A stretch of DNA of 64,000 bases from Paenibacillus sp. FSL R5-0517. Lineage in GTDB: Bacteria; Bacillota; Bacilli; Paenibacillales; Paenibacillaceae. Below, in pieces: positions 51,024 to 59,877 of the stretch. The translations under genes were made by a program, and so were the position numbers. Under the pieces are notes generated by a model, which was not told where the DNA came from, ran no database searches, and was given only the letters and a program-made list of their open reading frames with translations. The stretch covers positions 5,022,001 to 5,086,000 of the forward strand of contig NZ_CP150235.1 in the NCBI RefSeq assembly GCF_037974355.1, in the 5' to 3' direction. Position 1 is the first letter of the stretch. Each line of letters opens with the position of its first letter.

Positions 51024-52040
51024 CTATGGCACCAACTTTTCAACAACGTAGTCCATCAGTTTTACAGAACCGATCGGACCTACACCGGATACGAATTGGC
51101 TTGTCTTCAATGGGAAGACATGATCATTCTTCACAGCCTCCAGATTCGACCATACCTGGCTTGCTTTCAGATCTTCCATGGATTTCTTCGTGTCATAACC
51201 CACGAGGGTTCTGTCTTCCAGGAAAATATAATCCGGATTCATCTCAGGCAAGAATTCCAGTGAAAACTGGCTAAACCAATCTGTAGAGTCTTTGATAGCC
51301 TCTGGGCTATTCAGACCCAAGATATCATAGAAGAAAACACTGCTGCTTCCTCCTTTGGGACCCATGAACCGGTAACGATTGTGCTCTACCCGGAGAACCA
51401 ATACGGTCTTGTCTCCCAGGGCTGCCGCAATTTTCTCTTTCGCTTGTGAGGCTTTCTCGTCGAATTCAGCCAGTATTTTGACAGATTCTTCGGTCTTATC
51501 AAATAGGGCTGCCAACTTCGGCATGGCACGCTTCATTTCACTGTTGGCATCCAGTGCCACCGTTGGAGCAATTTTGGATAACTCGTCATATACACCCTGT
51601 TCCATGCCTTCGCCCGCTGTAAGGATCATATCCGGTGACAACGCCAGCAACTGCTCATAGTTATATTGGTATTGCTCCACTTCGATAACCTGAACACCAT
51701 GTTCTTTAAAATAAGCAGGGCGGTATTCCGCTTCAACTTCGGGAGTTAACAAAACCATTTGGGGTGTAGTCCCCATCTCAATCAGATACTCGGCATAGAT
51801 CGAATCAAACACAATTAAATTTTGAGGATGGGCAGGAATCGTTACTTCCCCAAACTGATCCTGCACCACTTTAGTTCTGTTAGCATCCTCTGCTTCGTCT
51901 GTTAGACTCGCTGCTCCTTCAGTTGTAGCTCCAGCTGTTCCAGCTGCAGCGTTCTCTTCAGTAGTTCCACCGGAACATGCGGCCAGCATCATACAGACCA
52001 CCAACATCAAGATGGCCAATCCTTTGAATCTTCGTGACAT
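51024..52040 (-). CDS. Iron-siderophore substrate-binding lipoprotein
   Basis: The 338-aa lipoprotein has a lipobox AAC (LAAC) near residue 22, a long Ala/Thr/Glu tether and a class III binding fold (IVFDSIYAEYLIEMGTTPQMV, YNYEQLLALSPDMILTAGEGM, YDILGLNSPEAIKDSTDWFSQFSLEFL). Its closest relative in the window is the C-terminal domain of the AraC-type regulator upstream (shared HGVxxxEVxQY and LGLxxPxAxxSxxxWF..xSLE patterns). A GGGGCGAAG site and a perfect Fur box lie upstream. The siderophore reductase follows in the operon. Confidence 0.92.
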   Translation of the reverse strand: MSRRFKGLAILMLVVCMMLAACSGGTTEENAAAGTAGATTEGAASLTDEAEDANRTKVVQDQFGEVTIPAHPQNLIVFDSIYAEYLIEMGTTPQMVLLTPEVEAEYRPAYFKEHGVQVIEVEQYQYNYEQLLALSPDMILTAGEGMEQGVYDELSKIAPTVALDANSEMKRAMPKLAALFDKTEESVKILAEFDEKASQAKEKIAAALGDKTVLVLRVEHNRYRFMGPKGGSSSVFFYDILGLNSPEAIKDSTDWFSQFSLEFLPEMNPDYIFLEDRTLVGYDTKKSMEDLKASQVWSNLEAVKNDHVFPLKTSQFVSGVGPIGSVKLMDYVVEKLVP

Positions 52041-52071
52041 GATATACTTCGCCCCTTATCTATAATGATAA

Positions 52072-52086
52072 TGATAATTATTATCA
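52072..52086 (-). promoter_or_regulatory. Perfect Fur box
   Basis: TGATAAT-T-ATTATCA is a perfect 7-1-7 Fur site and is extended on one side by a further ATGATAATGATAAT overlap, so more than one Fur dimer could bind. It lies 32 bp upstream of the binding-protein start. Confidence 0.92.
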
Positions 52087-52142
52087 AATGGTATCAAATA
52101 AGAAGTGCCGCTTCCATAGCATATCGTGCGTATTCAGTTGGA

Positions 52143-53768
52143 TTATTGTGCTCTCTCATGATGAGATTCCGTAAGATGGCGAACGATCTGATTAAGTATC
52201 AATGCATGTCCCGTAATTCCGTGACCGTCCACCCACAGGTTGGTATCCACATAAAATACACGATTATTTTTTACAGCCTGCAGGTCATTCCATTGCGGAC
52301 TCTCCCATAGTCTGCTCATATTCTCTTCAGCACTAAAGTGCTGCATCATCCGTTTCTCCACAAAAAGGTAGTCAGGATTGGCTTGCGTGAGCAGTTCAAG
52401 TGAACAAGGATTAAACCAGGCTGCACCTGAATCCAATGCTTGCGGCAGTGCCAATCCAAGCTGTTTATATAACAAGTTCGATACCCCGTAGGAATGCCCA
52501 CCCAGATATCGATAACCAAATGCTTCAACCCTTAGAAGCATGACTGTCGATGCGGATTGAATAATGGGATGCAACTGTCGCTTCGCTACACTGACCTCGT
52601 GTTTCATCTGCTGATGCAGTCTGTGGGCCTCTTCTTCTTTGAGAAACCAGCCTGCCAATTGATCGAGCATTGGTTCCACATCTTGATGAAGGCCGGTTAG
52701 AATCGGTGCAATTGTGCGCAGCTCTTTTTTGACCTCTTCCGTCAATATGTTTCCAATCAACATCTCCGGTTGAACTTGCCGAACAAGATCTATCTCCACC
52801 TCATACTGTGTTACCTCCAGCATTTCTACTCCATGCGCAGTAAATTGTTCACGGTGATGTGGAGACAACAGGATCGGTGTGACCACAACGGCATGGGGAA
52901 TGACACCCAGATGAATCATGATTTCGCCACAGATGGGAGACAGTGACACGATCTTTCGCTGCGTCATCGTCTGCCTATATTTTTTAGGAGATATGCCCGT
53001 TAATTGTTTGAAGCGCCGGCTGAAATAATGGGCATCTTCAAATCCAGACTTCTTGGCAATATCCTGAGAGGTTGCTCTAGTTAATAACAATTCTTCCTGC
53101 GCGCGATAGATCCGGTAGTGTGCCAGATAATCCAGAGGTGGCTTACCATATCGCTCACTAAATTTGCGGGAATAATGCCACGGGCTCATACCTGAAATCT
53201 GGGCCAACTGCTTGCGTGTGATCACCTGATCATGATGCTGCTGCATGTAATGAACGGATCGACGCAGGCTCTCTTCTGTCGTATGCATCTCGTCCGGCTG
53301 AGCTTGGTACAGATGGTCCAACAACTCATGAATCAGATGTTGTCTGCGAACCCATACTGCATGTGGATTTGGAGACACATCCCCGCTTACCCGCTGGCTA
53401 AGTCTGCCTAAGCTCCCACCCGTCAGTTGTACCTTCTGGTATCCAGTGTCGTAAGGAACATGCCAATAGTGCTTCACGATTTCTCGTTGGTTCTGAGGCA
53501 TTGTGTACGTATGGAACTGAATATGCCACCCTGCCAGATCCTGAAGCCCTCCCTCCATCACTTCAATCACGACATTTTCTTCTACCGCAATAAGTTGTCC
53601 ATAAGAAACTTCAACTGGATGCCCATTTATTTTCCAAATGGCTTTTCCATCCATAAGGAGGATAAAGGAGGGACTCGAAAAATAATGCACCCTGCCCGCA
53701 GTCATCCAGACTGGGGTTAAAGGTTCGGATGATAGCCACTGCGCCACCCATGCTACATTGTTCGTCAT
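52143..53768 (-). CDS. AraC-family regulator fused to siderophore-binding domain
   Basis: The 541-aa protein has an N-terminal cupin-like sensor region (about 1-110), an AraC double helix-turn-helix (about 170-270; RKQLAQISGMSPWHYSRKFSERYGKPP and SQDIAKKSGFEDAHYFSRRFKQLTGISPKKYR) and a cytoplasmic class III binding domain (about 280-540). It is the second Btr-type fusion in this window and is not a close copy of the one at 46246; its sensor domain resembles the binding protein encoded just downstream (52040-51024). ATG 53768 has GGAAAGGA upstream. No Fur box was seen in front of it. Confidence 0.9.
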   Translation of the reverse strand: MTNNVAWVAQWLSSEPLTPVWMTAGRVHYFSSPSFILLMDGKAIWKINGHPVEVSYGQLIAVEENVVIEVMEGGLQDLAGWHIQFHTYTMPQNQREIVKHYWHVPYDTGYQKVQLTGGSLGRLSQRVSGDVSPNPHAVWVRRQHLIHELLDHLYQAQPDEMHTTEESLRRSVHYMQQHHDQVITRKQLAQISGMSPWHYSRKFSERYGKPPLDYLAHYRIYRAQEELLLTRATSQDIAKKSGFEDAHYFSRRFKQLTGISPKKYRQTMTQRKIVSLSPICGEIMIHLGVIPHAVVVTPILLSPHHREQFTAHGVEMLEVTQYEVEIDLVRQVQPEMLIGNILTEEVKKELRTIAPILTGLHQDVEPMLDQLAGWFLKEEEAHRLHQQMKHEVSVAKRQLHPIIQSASTVMLLRVEAFGYRYLGGHSYGVSNLLYKQLGLALPQALDSGAAWFNPCSLELLTQANPDYLFVEKRMMQHFSAEENMSRLWESPQWNDLQAVKNNRVFYVDTNLWVDGHGITGHALILNQIVRHLTESHHERAQ

Positions 53769-53879
53769 AAGATTAATCCTTTCCACGCGCTATCTAACGT
53801 TGTACGTTCTTTCATTCATTTGACTTTCTATCATTGTACCATTTTGCATTCCTAGCATAAGATGGGGACTATCAAAACC

Positions 53880-53926
53880 CAAAAAAGAAGCAAGCGCATC
53901 ACACATGTGTGGTCGGCTTGCTTCTT
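53880..53926 (-). terminator. Terminator of the GNAT-like/peptide operon
   Basis: Perfect 10-bp arms AGAAGCAAGC and GCTTGCTTCT enclose a loop with its own ACACATGTGT palindrome; the minus strand ends in six Ts. It lies 57-103 bp after the 41-aa peptide stop. Confidence 0.88.
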
Positions 53927-53982
53927 CTCATGGTCTGTTTTTGTTCCTCAGCAGGAAACAGAATGATTGCGGAAAAGGGGGA

Positions 53983-54108
53983 TTACTTCGCGGCGGCGGT
54001 GGTGTTCACTCGCAATTGTTCATTCAATTTCAGCACATTTTCAAATTTCGAAATGCGGTTGCCATTCTTGGATCCGTATATGCCTGGGTACACAGGTATC
54101 ATAGACAT
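53983..54108 (-). CDS. 41-aa peptide, third gene of the GNAT-like operon
   Basis: This small gene has an excellent AAAGGAGGTGAGC site directly before its ATG, far better than most genes in the window, and lies 59 bp downstream of the second GNAT-like gene with a strong terminator after it. The peptide begins MSMIPVYPGIYGSKNGN, has a charged central helix-like part (SKFENVLKLNEQLR) and ends VNTTAAAK. It has no signal peptide, no Cys and no obvious membrane segment. It could be a modified-peptide precursor with a Pro/Tyr/Gly-rich part, a signalling peptide or a small regulator; nothing in the sequence decides between these. Confidence 0.7.
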   Translation of the reverse strand: MSMIPVYPGIYGSKNGNRISKFENVLKLNEQLRVNTTAAAK

Positions 54109-54167
54109 GCTCACCTCCTTTCCTGATCATCCGTTGAAAGATTGCGAAATCGATTGCACAATTTCAA

Positions 54168-54668
54168 TTACACCAACGTTTTTATTTTCAGATAAGACAG
54201 AAGGGTATCCAGTTCCGCCGTATAGACATGCTCTGTTCTTCCATTTCGTACCTGACTATCCGTCCGTTTGGCGAACTTGCTGTAAAGCCTGTTAATATAA
54301 TGGTTATCTGCAATGGCATGGAACTGTAGCGCTTGAATATATGGGTTCTCCTCACAGATCCATAACACCACATCCCGAAGTCCTGCAAAGAACACTCTGC
54401 TGCTGCGATATTTTTCAGCCAAGATGGCTGAATCAATGAATGCCATGTGCCTGTCTTCCGTATATCGATACTGAATGAATGCACTCAACTGCCCCTGCTC
54501 ATCGTCGAATAAAAGCAAATGTGCTTGCTGTACCGTACTAATCAGATGGAGCAAAGCATCATGCAGCATATATTGCTCATCGAACTCATCACTGTTTGTC
54601 AGATAAAACCGGGCAAAACGGGCATAATCCTCGTCCTTTAATGTATCGTGGGCCTTGAGTTGCAGCAT
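54168..54668 (-). CDS. GNAT-like protein (second of a pair)
   Basis: The 166-aa product has GNAT-fold hallmarks: AHLLLFDDEQGQLSAFIQYRY as central strands, AEKYRSSRVFFAGLRDVVLWI in the position of the acetyl-CoA pyrophosphate loop and helix (the Q/RxxGxG/A motif is degenerate), and IADNHYINRLYSKFAKR in place of the NxxAxxLYxKxGF motif. Its ATG overlaps the stop of the upstream gene by one base (TGATG), so translation is coupled. It is clearly related to the protein encoded by that gene. The target is unknown; the adjacent 41-aa peptide is a candidate. Confidence 0.7.
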   Translation of the reverse strand: MLQLKAHDTLKDEDYARFARFYLTNSDEFDEQYMLHDALLHLISTVQQAHLLLFDDEQGQLSAFIQYRYTEDRHMAFIDSAILAEKYRSSRVFFAGLRDVVLWICEENPYIQALQFHAIADNHYINRLYSKFAKRTDSQVRNGRTEHVYTAELDTLLSYLKIKTLV

Positions 54669-55228
54669 CAAGACGACTCCACCTTTCCATGTTTCTCCTT
54701 CATCCTTGAGTCTCGCTCAAAAGAAGCGAGGTATGAACGAAGCTCTGCAAGCTGCACAACGTAAGCATTTAGCTCCCCTTCTTCACCGATCATGCTTGTA
54801 ACTTGCTTCGCAATTTTGGAGAATAACCTGTGGTTGGCTTCTTCACTGAGAGCCCAGAACCTAATTTCCTGCACAGGTTCCTCATCCGCATATTCATCCA
54901 ATTGTTCCACCAAGAACTGAAGACCCTCGATAAAAATCCTGCTTCGGCGTTGCTCATGTACAATGAAAGCCACCTGAAGCTGAATCACATGTCGATCCTC
55001 ATAATCATGCTCTCCCGTGCCATGAATATATCCAAACGCACCTGCCACCTCATCCTCATCATCAAAGCATAACATCGCCCCCCCAGCCATAAGCAGTGGG
55101 CTAGAAATATAGCTGAGTGTCGTCGAAAAGGAATAGGGCAGCTTCAATTCAAGATAATGAGCCAGTAGAAAGTCCATATATCTATGCTGGTACATATAGG
55201 TTGAACATTTAGCAAAGTAGTGACTCAT
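54668..55228 (-). CDS. GNAT-like protein (first of a pair)
   Basis: The 186-aa product shares architecture with the protein of the next gene: GGAMLCFDDEDEVAGAFGYIHG, then IQLQVAFIVHEQRRSRIFIEGLQFLVEQL and ALSEEANHRLFSKIAKQV. An N-terminal 45-residue part is distinct. The acetyl-CoA loop is degenerate, so catalytic activity is uncertain; the two proteins may form a heterodimer. AAAGGG precedes the ATG. It is divergent from the histidine kinase gene across a 182-bp region with direct repeats suited to an OmpR-type regulator. Confidence 0.68.
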   Translation of the reverse strand: MSHYFAKCSTYMYQHRYMDFLLAHYLELKLPYSFSTTLSYISSPLLMAGGAMLCFDDEDEVAGAFGYIHGTGEHDYEDRHVIQLQVAFIVHEQRRSRIFIEGLQFLVEQLDEYADEEPVQEIRFWALSEEANHRLFSKIAKQVTSMIGEEGELNAYVVQLAELRSYLASFERDSRMKEKHGKVESS

Positions 55229-55296
55229 ACGTATGTTCCCTTTCTATTACCGGGTCTTTATCCCTACAAGTTATGTGGTCTATTGTACTCACGTTA

Positions 55297-55314
55297 GTTT
55301 AAGTTTTGTTTAAG
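55297..55314. promoter_or_regulatory. Direct repeats, candidate OmpR-type regulator site
   Basis: GTTTAAG occurs at 55297-55303 and 55308-55314, an 11-bp period (one helical turn), with a partial third unit (GTTAG) just upstream. Such spacing is typical of PhoB/OmpR-family response regulators. The site lies between the GNAT-like/peptide operon and the divergent two-component genes. Confidence 0.5.
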
Positions 55315-55410
55315 TCCGGGAAATTTCGCCAAAAATCTTCTTTCTGCAAACCCGGGAACCATCTATAATAAAAAAATATACGATCTTACCCTGGCCGGAG
55401 GTCACCCTAG

Positions 55411-57603
55411 ATGAAGCTTATCCCATCGGCTCGCAGTCTCATCCGCAAACGAACTTTTCATCTGAGAAGCCTGTTCCTGCTTGTGATTGCTACCGGAATT
55501 CTGATGATATATATATCAAAAACAGCCCCATTAATAGCAGTTTCAGACCACGCGCTAATCTCCGCAGAACACGGAGTCCTGGATATGTCTGATCGTTCTG
55601 ACTCCATCTTGCCCAATGTGACTTTGGATGGCGAATGGGAGTTTTACTGGCGTCAACTGTTGGAACCGATTGATTTTCAAGCTGCTGCCCCACCTGTACC
55701 TGCCTTTGAACAAGTACCCGAGCCCTGGATATCGTACCAACAGGACAACGATTCATTTCTACCCAATGAAGGCTATGCAACCTACAGACTGCGAATTCTC
55801 CTTCCGGATGAGCGATCAAGCAGTTCAACACTCGCCCTTTATTCCAAGAGCATCGCCTCGGCTTACCGAATCTGGATTAATGGTCAACTGCAAGGTGGCA
55901 ATGGTACTGTTGGCACGGATCATTTCTCCGAGAGTCCAAAAAGTTATCCCAAAGTCATCTATTTCGAATCGCATCCTGGATGGAACGAAATTGTCATTCA
56001 AGTGTCCAACTTCTCACAGCGAAATTCAGGCATCTGGCAGAGCATGGAGCTTGGAACAGCAGAGAATATCTCCTGGCTACGGATTCTTCATATCGCCGCA
56101 CAGTCAGGTATTGTCGGGATTTTTGGTGTGATGGCACTATATTACGGACTGGTCTACCTAAACCGCAGAAAAGAATTTTCCGCTCTGCTGTACAGTCTGC
56201 TCTGTCTGTCTGTGGGTGTACGTACGGTGGTACTTGGTGAATCGACAGCGTTATATCTTCTGCCTGATCTTCCATGGGAGTGGGCGGTCAAAGCCGAATA
56301 CATATCCGTCGCCCTGACGGCATTATTGCTCATTTTGTTTATTAACAGGGAATATCCCAAGGAATCTGTATCCTGGGTGTCGAAAGTCGGCGGACTTGTT
56401 CTGCCGGTTTTTATCCTGTTATTCCTGCTCACACCGGCTCGTGTATATACCTATGTTCTGACACCTTTTACATGGGGAGTTCTGTTTCCTTCACTGATCT
56501 ATACACTCTATATGTATGTCCGATCTGCGTTCAGACGGAGAAAGGGTGCTGTCACCAGTATGATCGGTTTTGTGTTTTTCATGGCCTTTGCCCTGAATGA
56601 TATGCTCTTCTACACGGTCCATTTACCCACGGAGGACATGCTCTCCATCGGGTTGCTTATTTTTCTGTTAACCCAGGCGTATAATCTGTCTTCCCGCTTC
56701 TCGCGAGCATTACGGCAAAAGGAACAACTGTCCCTACAGCTTCAACGAACGAACCAACGGCTGGAACGAACCGTGGAGGAGCGAACCCGTTCATTGCGGC
56801 AAAGCAATGCAGAGCTTCAGGAAGCTAACCAGAAGATGGCTGAATTCGAGTTGTTCCGTGTTCGGCTCCTGTCTAACATCTCTCATGAGCTGAGCACACC
56901 GATCACATCCATTAAGGGTTTCGCCAAAGCGTTGCGAGATGGCATTATTACGACCGAAGCACCTAAGTATGTGAACCGGATTTACACACGTTCCCTCCTA
57001 CTCGAACGAATGATCCATGATCTGATTGAGCTTACGAAGCTGGAGACCAACCAGGTGCAGTTTCAGATGCAGGACCTTCATTTGCTCTCATTCGTGCAGG
57101 ACTTGTTCCAAAAATATGAAGCAGACGTAGAGACGCAAGGTATCCATTACCGTCTGAATCTGCCTGTGGAATCAAACTTCGGGCACATGGACTCCGGTGG
57201 TTGGATCGTGAAACTGGATCCCATTCGAATCGAACAGGTGCTGTCCAATCTGATCTCGAATGCACTGCGATTCACGCCTCAGTCCGGCACGATCTGTGTG
57301 CGTCTTCATCTTGAGGAAACACCCCTAACAGAAACAGGATGGACCGCCTGCATCTGTGTTGAGGATACGGGCACGGGCATTCCGCCGGAGTGGCAGGAAC
57401 GAATCTTTGAACGTTTTGAACAAGCCAGTCAGCAGCTTGGAGCTGAACACAGAGGTTCAGGGCTGGGGCTCGCCATCTGCAAAGAAATTATGTATTATCA
57501 CAATGGAGAGATTGGGGTAACCAGTGAGCCAGGTTCAGGCAGTCAGTTCTGTTTTCGGTTACCCGCCTGGAGAGGAAGGTTGCCGGAAGATGACGTACAC
57601 TGA
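55411..57603 (+). CDS. 7TMR-DISM sensor histidine kinase
   Basis: The 730-aa kinase has an N-terminal membrane anchor (about 18-35), an extracytoplasmic DISM-type jelly-roll sensor (about 60-215; LDGEWEFYWRQLL, GYATYRLRILLPD, YRIWINGQLQGGNG, WNEIVIQVSNF), seven membrane helices (about 225-430), a coiled coil, a HisKA domain with phospho-acceptor His492 in LSNISHELSTPITSIKGF, and an HATPase domain (NLISNALRFT, EDTGTGIPPEWQERIFERF, GSGLGLAICKEI). DISM sensors probably bind carbohydrates or similar ligands. CGGAGGT precedes the ATG. The response regulator gene overlaps its 3' end by 14 bp. Confidence 0.93.
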   Translation: MKLIPSARSLIRKRTFHLRSLFLLVIATGILMIYISKTAPLIAVSDHALISAEHGVLDMSDRSDSILPNVTLDGEWEFYWRQLLEPIDFQAAAPPVPAFEQVPEPWISYQQDNDSFLPNEGYATYRLRILLPDERSSSSTLALYSKSIASAYRIWINGQLQGGNGTVGTDHFSESPKSYPKVIYFESHPGWNEIVIQVSNFSQRNSGIWQSMELGTAENISWLRILHIAAQSGIVGIFGVMALYYGLVYLNRRKEFSALLYSLLCLSVGVRTVVLGESTALYLLPDLPWEWAVKAEYISVALTALLLILFINREYPKESVSWVSKVGGLVLPVFILLFLLTPARVYTYVLTPFTWGVLFPSLIYTLYMYVRSAFRRRKGAVTSMIGFVFFMAFALNDMLFYTVHLPTEDMLSIGLLIFLLTQAYNLSSRFSRALRQKEQLSLQLQRTNQRLERTVEERTRSLRQSNAELQEANQKMAEFELFRVRLLSNISHELSTPITSIKGFAKALRDGIITTEAPKYVNRIYTRSLLLERMIHDLIELTKLETNQVQFQMQDLHLLSFVQDLFQKYEADVETQGIHYRLNLPVESNFGHMDSGGWIVKLDPIRIEQVLSNLISNALRFTPQSGTICVRLHLEETPLTETGWTACICVEDTGTGIPPEWQERIFERFEQASQQLGAEHRGSGLGLAICKEIMYYHNGEIGVTSEPGSGSQFCFRLPAWRGRLPEDDVH

Positions 57604-58300
57604 GGAGCGCCGACGCATTCTAATTGTGGAGGATGATATTGATATCGCAGATCTGGTCACGATCTATCTGCATAATCAGAACTACATAACTCATGTAGCG
57701 CATACGCTTGAAGAAGCTACGAAGCTGCTGGAACAGCGACGCCCTGATCTCATTTTGTGTGATATCATGCTGCCTGACGGAACAGGCACCGACTGGATAC
57801 GAGGGCTTCGGAAGAGTGCTGATCTGCCTGTCATTTTTCTCAGCAGCCGGCAGGAAACCGAGGATATCGTTCAAGGGCTGGAACTGGGGGATGATTATAT
57901 AACCAAACCGTTCGATCCGGATATTATGGTCGCCAGGGTCAAAAAAAGACTACGACCTGCACCCTCCACATCTGAAAACATGGTTGCCTCTGGTGAGAAC
58001 GTATGGCGTGACGGCTGGCTCGATCTGCATTTTGGCCGCTTTGAAGTCCGGGTCAACGGCAAAGAGATTAGCTTACCTGCTAAAGAACTGCAACTACTGT
58101 TCCTCATGGCAAGTCGTCCAGGGCACGTTTTTAGTACAGACTACCTTTTTGAACGCATATGGGGGCTGGATAACTGGAGTGATGTTCGCACGGTCATGGT
58201 GCACCTTCATCACCTGAGACGCAAAATTGAGGATACCTCCAGTACCCATCGCTACATTATCACCGTTCGAGGGATCGGCTACAAATTCCAGGCACGGTAA
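57590..58300 (+). CDS. OmpR/PhoB-family response regulator
   Basis: The 236-aa regulator has a receiver domain (phospho-acceptor Asp58 in LILCDIMLPDG; VEDD acidic pair at the start; Lys in DYITKPFDPD) and a winged-helix DNA-binding domain (about 135-236; LPAKELQLLFLMASRPGHVFSTDYLFERIWG and VRTVMVHLHHLRRKIE). ATG 57590 has GAGAGGAAGG upstream and lies within the kinase gene end. It is the partner of the 7TMR-DISM kinase and a candidate to bind the GTTTAAG repeats upstream of both the kinase and the GNAT-like/peptide operon. Confidence 0.93.
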   Translation: MTYTEERRRILIVEDDIDIADLVTIYLHNQNYITHVAHTLEEATKLLEQRRPDLILCDIMLPDGTGTDWIRGLRKSADLPVIFLSSRQETEDIVQGLELGDDYITKPFDPDIMVARVKKRLRPAPSTSENMVASGENVWRDGWLDLHFGRFEVRVNGKEISLPAKELQLLFLMASRPGHVFSTDYLFERIWGLDNWSDVRTVMVHLHHLRRKIEDTSSTHRYIITVRGIGYKFQAR

Positions 58301-58363
58301 GATGGAGCGTAGCAGCCCTATGTATTTCACTTAATAGACCTGCTACATCCGTTAAACGAGAAC

Positions 58364-58412
58364 AGAGGGCTACCCTATAAAGTCATGTTATGACTTTGTA
58401 GGGTAGCCCTCT
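58364..58412 (+). terminator. Strong bidirectional terminator
   Basis: GAGGGCTACCCTA-AAAGTCAT pairs with ATGACTTT-TAGGGTAGCCCTC, a stem of more than 20 bp. It separates the two-component genes from the convergent hybrid-cluster gene. Confidence 0.9.
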
Positions 58413-58494
58413 TCACCTTTCCAAGTTTCACATGGTAAATAATCCATTACCAGGCCCACTAAGACCCCTCGCCCCAAATTCCAATGAACTTAAC

Positions 58495-59787
58495 TTATGA
58501 TAATGCCAACATCGCGTTCATATCTTCTTCTGCCGTTGTAATTAACTTCAGACCAAACATATCCACGAGTACATCCAAGACCCCTTCGGATATGAATTCA
58601 GGCGGTTTCGGTCCAATCCGAATATCCTGAATGCCGAGGCTGAACAGGCCGAGCAGGATCGCAACTGCTTTTTGCTCAAACCAGGACAGCACGATGCTGA
58701 CCGGTAATTCGTTGACGGTACAGCCAAAAGCATCCGCCAAAGCCAATGCAATTTTCACCGTAGAACCGGAATTATTGCATTGACCCAGATCGATATAACG
58801 CGGGATACCCGTGTCTCCGACCGTACCGTAATCCACATCGTTGAAGCGGAACTTGCCACAAGACGTGGTCAGAATCACAGTATCATTCGGTAATGATGTC
58901 GCGAGTTCACGATAGTAGTTGCCGCCTTTACCGGGTGCATCACAGCCTGCAATGACAAAGAATCGACGGATATGGCCGTCTTTCACCGCTTGAATGATCT
59001 CAGGCGCAAGCCCGATCACGGTTTCATGGTGGTATCCTGTCGTTAAGACTTGCTCCGACTGTACATCAGCCGCAGGCAGTGACAATGCACGCTCAATCAG
59101 AGGTGAGAAGTCATCATCCATAATCTTGGCCACACCCTCCAGACCCGCCACTTCATACGAGAAAAAGCGGTCTGCATATGTTCCTTTGATCGGCATGACA
59201 CAGTTGGTCGTTGCGAGAATAGCACCCGGAAATTGTTCAAAGAGTCTTCTTTGATCGTACCAGGCTTTACCGATATTGCCCTTCAGATGTGCATACTTCT
59301 TCAGTGCCGGATAACCGTGGGCAGGTAACATTTCCGAGTGGGTATAGATGTTGATTCCTTTCCCTTCGGTTTGACGAAGCAGCTCCTCCAATGCATACAG
59401 ATTATGTCCCGTCACCACGATACACTGTCCTTCGATCTGATTCTGGCTAACCGTAATCGGTTGCGGTACACCAAAGCGGTCCGTATGCGCACGATCCAGC
59501 ACGTCCATAATGCGGATGGCTGCATTACCTACCTTCATCGCCATATCCAGATGTTCCTGCACATTAAAATTCGAGTTCGTTAATGTCATATATAATGCCT
59601 CATGTGTAATTCGATCCACCTCAGGATCAGAATATCCCAACTGGCGTGCGTGTGTCGCATAAGCAGCGATTCCTTTTAACGCAAAGATCATCGTATCCTG
59701 CAAACTTGCGATTGTTTCGTTTTTGCCGCAAACCCCTACCACGGTACACCCGCCACTCGGCGTCTGTTCGCATTGATAACAAAACAT
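58495..59787 (-). CDS. hcp: Hybrid cluster protein (hydroxylamine/NO reductase-type, class III)
   Basis: The 430-aa protein has the N-terminal FeS-cluster Cys motif C3-x2-C6-x7-C14-x5-C20 and the hybrid-cluster ligands later (VVTGHN, TTNCVMP, AGCDAPGKGG, TTSCGKFRFN, QCNNSGS). Class I and II proteins are about 550 aa; the 430-aa length with class I Cys spacing fits the shorter class III lacking part of the helical domain. Hcp reduces hydroxylamine and NO or acts as a NO-dependent nitrosylase under anaerobiosis. GGAGGGG precedes the ATG. A GTGTG-N6-CACAC dyad about 75 bp upstream may bind a Crp/Fnr-type regulator. No hcr gene is adjacent. Confidence 0.95.
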   Translation of the reverse strand: MFCYQCEQTPSGGCTVVGVCGKNETIASLQDTMIFALKGIAAYATHARQLGYSDPEVDRITHEALYMTLTNSNFNVQEHLDMAMKVGNAAIRIMDVLDRAHTDRFGVPQPITVSQNQIEGQCIVVTGHNLYALEELLRQTEGKGINIYTHSEMLPAHGYPALKKYAHLKGNIGKAWYDQRRLFEQFPGAILATTNCVMPIKGTYADRFFSYEVAGLEGVAKIMDDDFSPLIERALSLPAADVQSEQVLTTGYHHETVIGLAPEIIQAVKDGHIRRFFVIAGCDAPGKGGNYYRELATSLPNDTVILTTSCGKFRFNDVDYGTVGDTGIPRYIDLGQCNNSGSTVKIALALADAFGCTVNELPVSIVLSWFEQKAVAILLGLFSLGIQDIRIGPKPPEFISEGVLDVLVDMFGLKLITTAEEDMNAMLALS

Positions 59788-59860
59788 ATGGATTCCCCTC
59801 CAAACTTAGATTAAAACGCCCTTCGTTATGTAATAGCGTAACAGACCCGAATATGCGCTA

Positions 59861-59877
59861 GTGTGATGGTGCACACA
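59861..59877. promoter_or_regulatory. Candidate Crp/Fnr-family site upstream of hcp
   Basis: GTGTG-ATGGTG-CACAC is a perfect dyad; read one base over it is TGTGA-N6-ACACA, one mismatch from the Fnr consensus TGTGA-N6-TCACA. A related half (ATGCACAC) recurs near 59913. Position upstream of hcp fits anaerobic control. The following 220 bp up to the ATPase start hold no gene. Confidence 0.4.
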
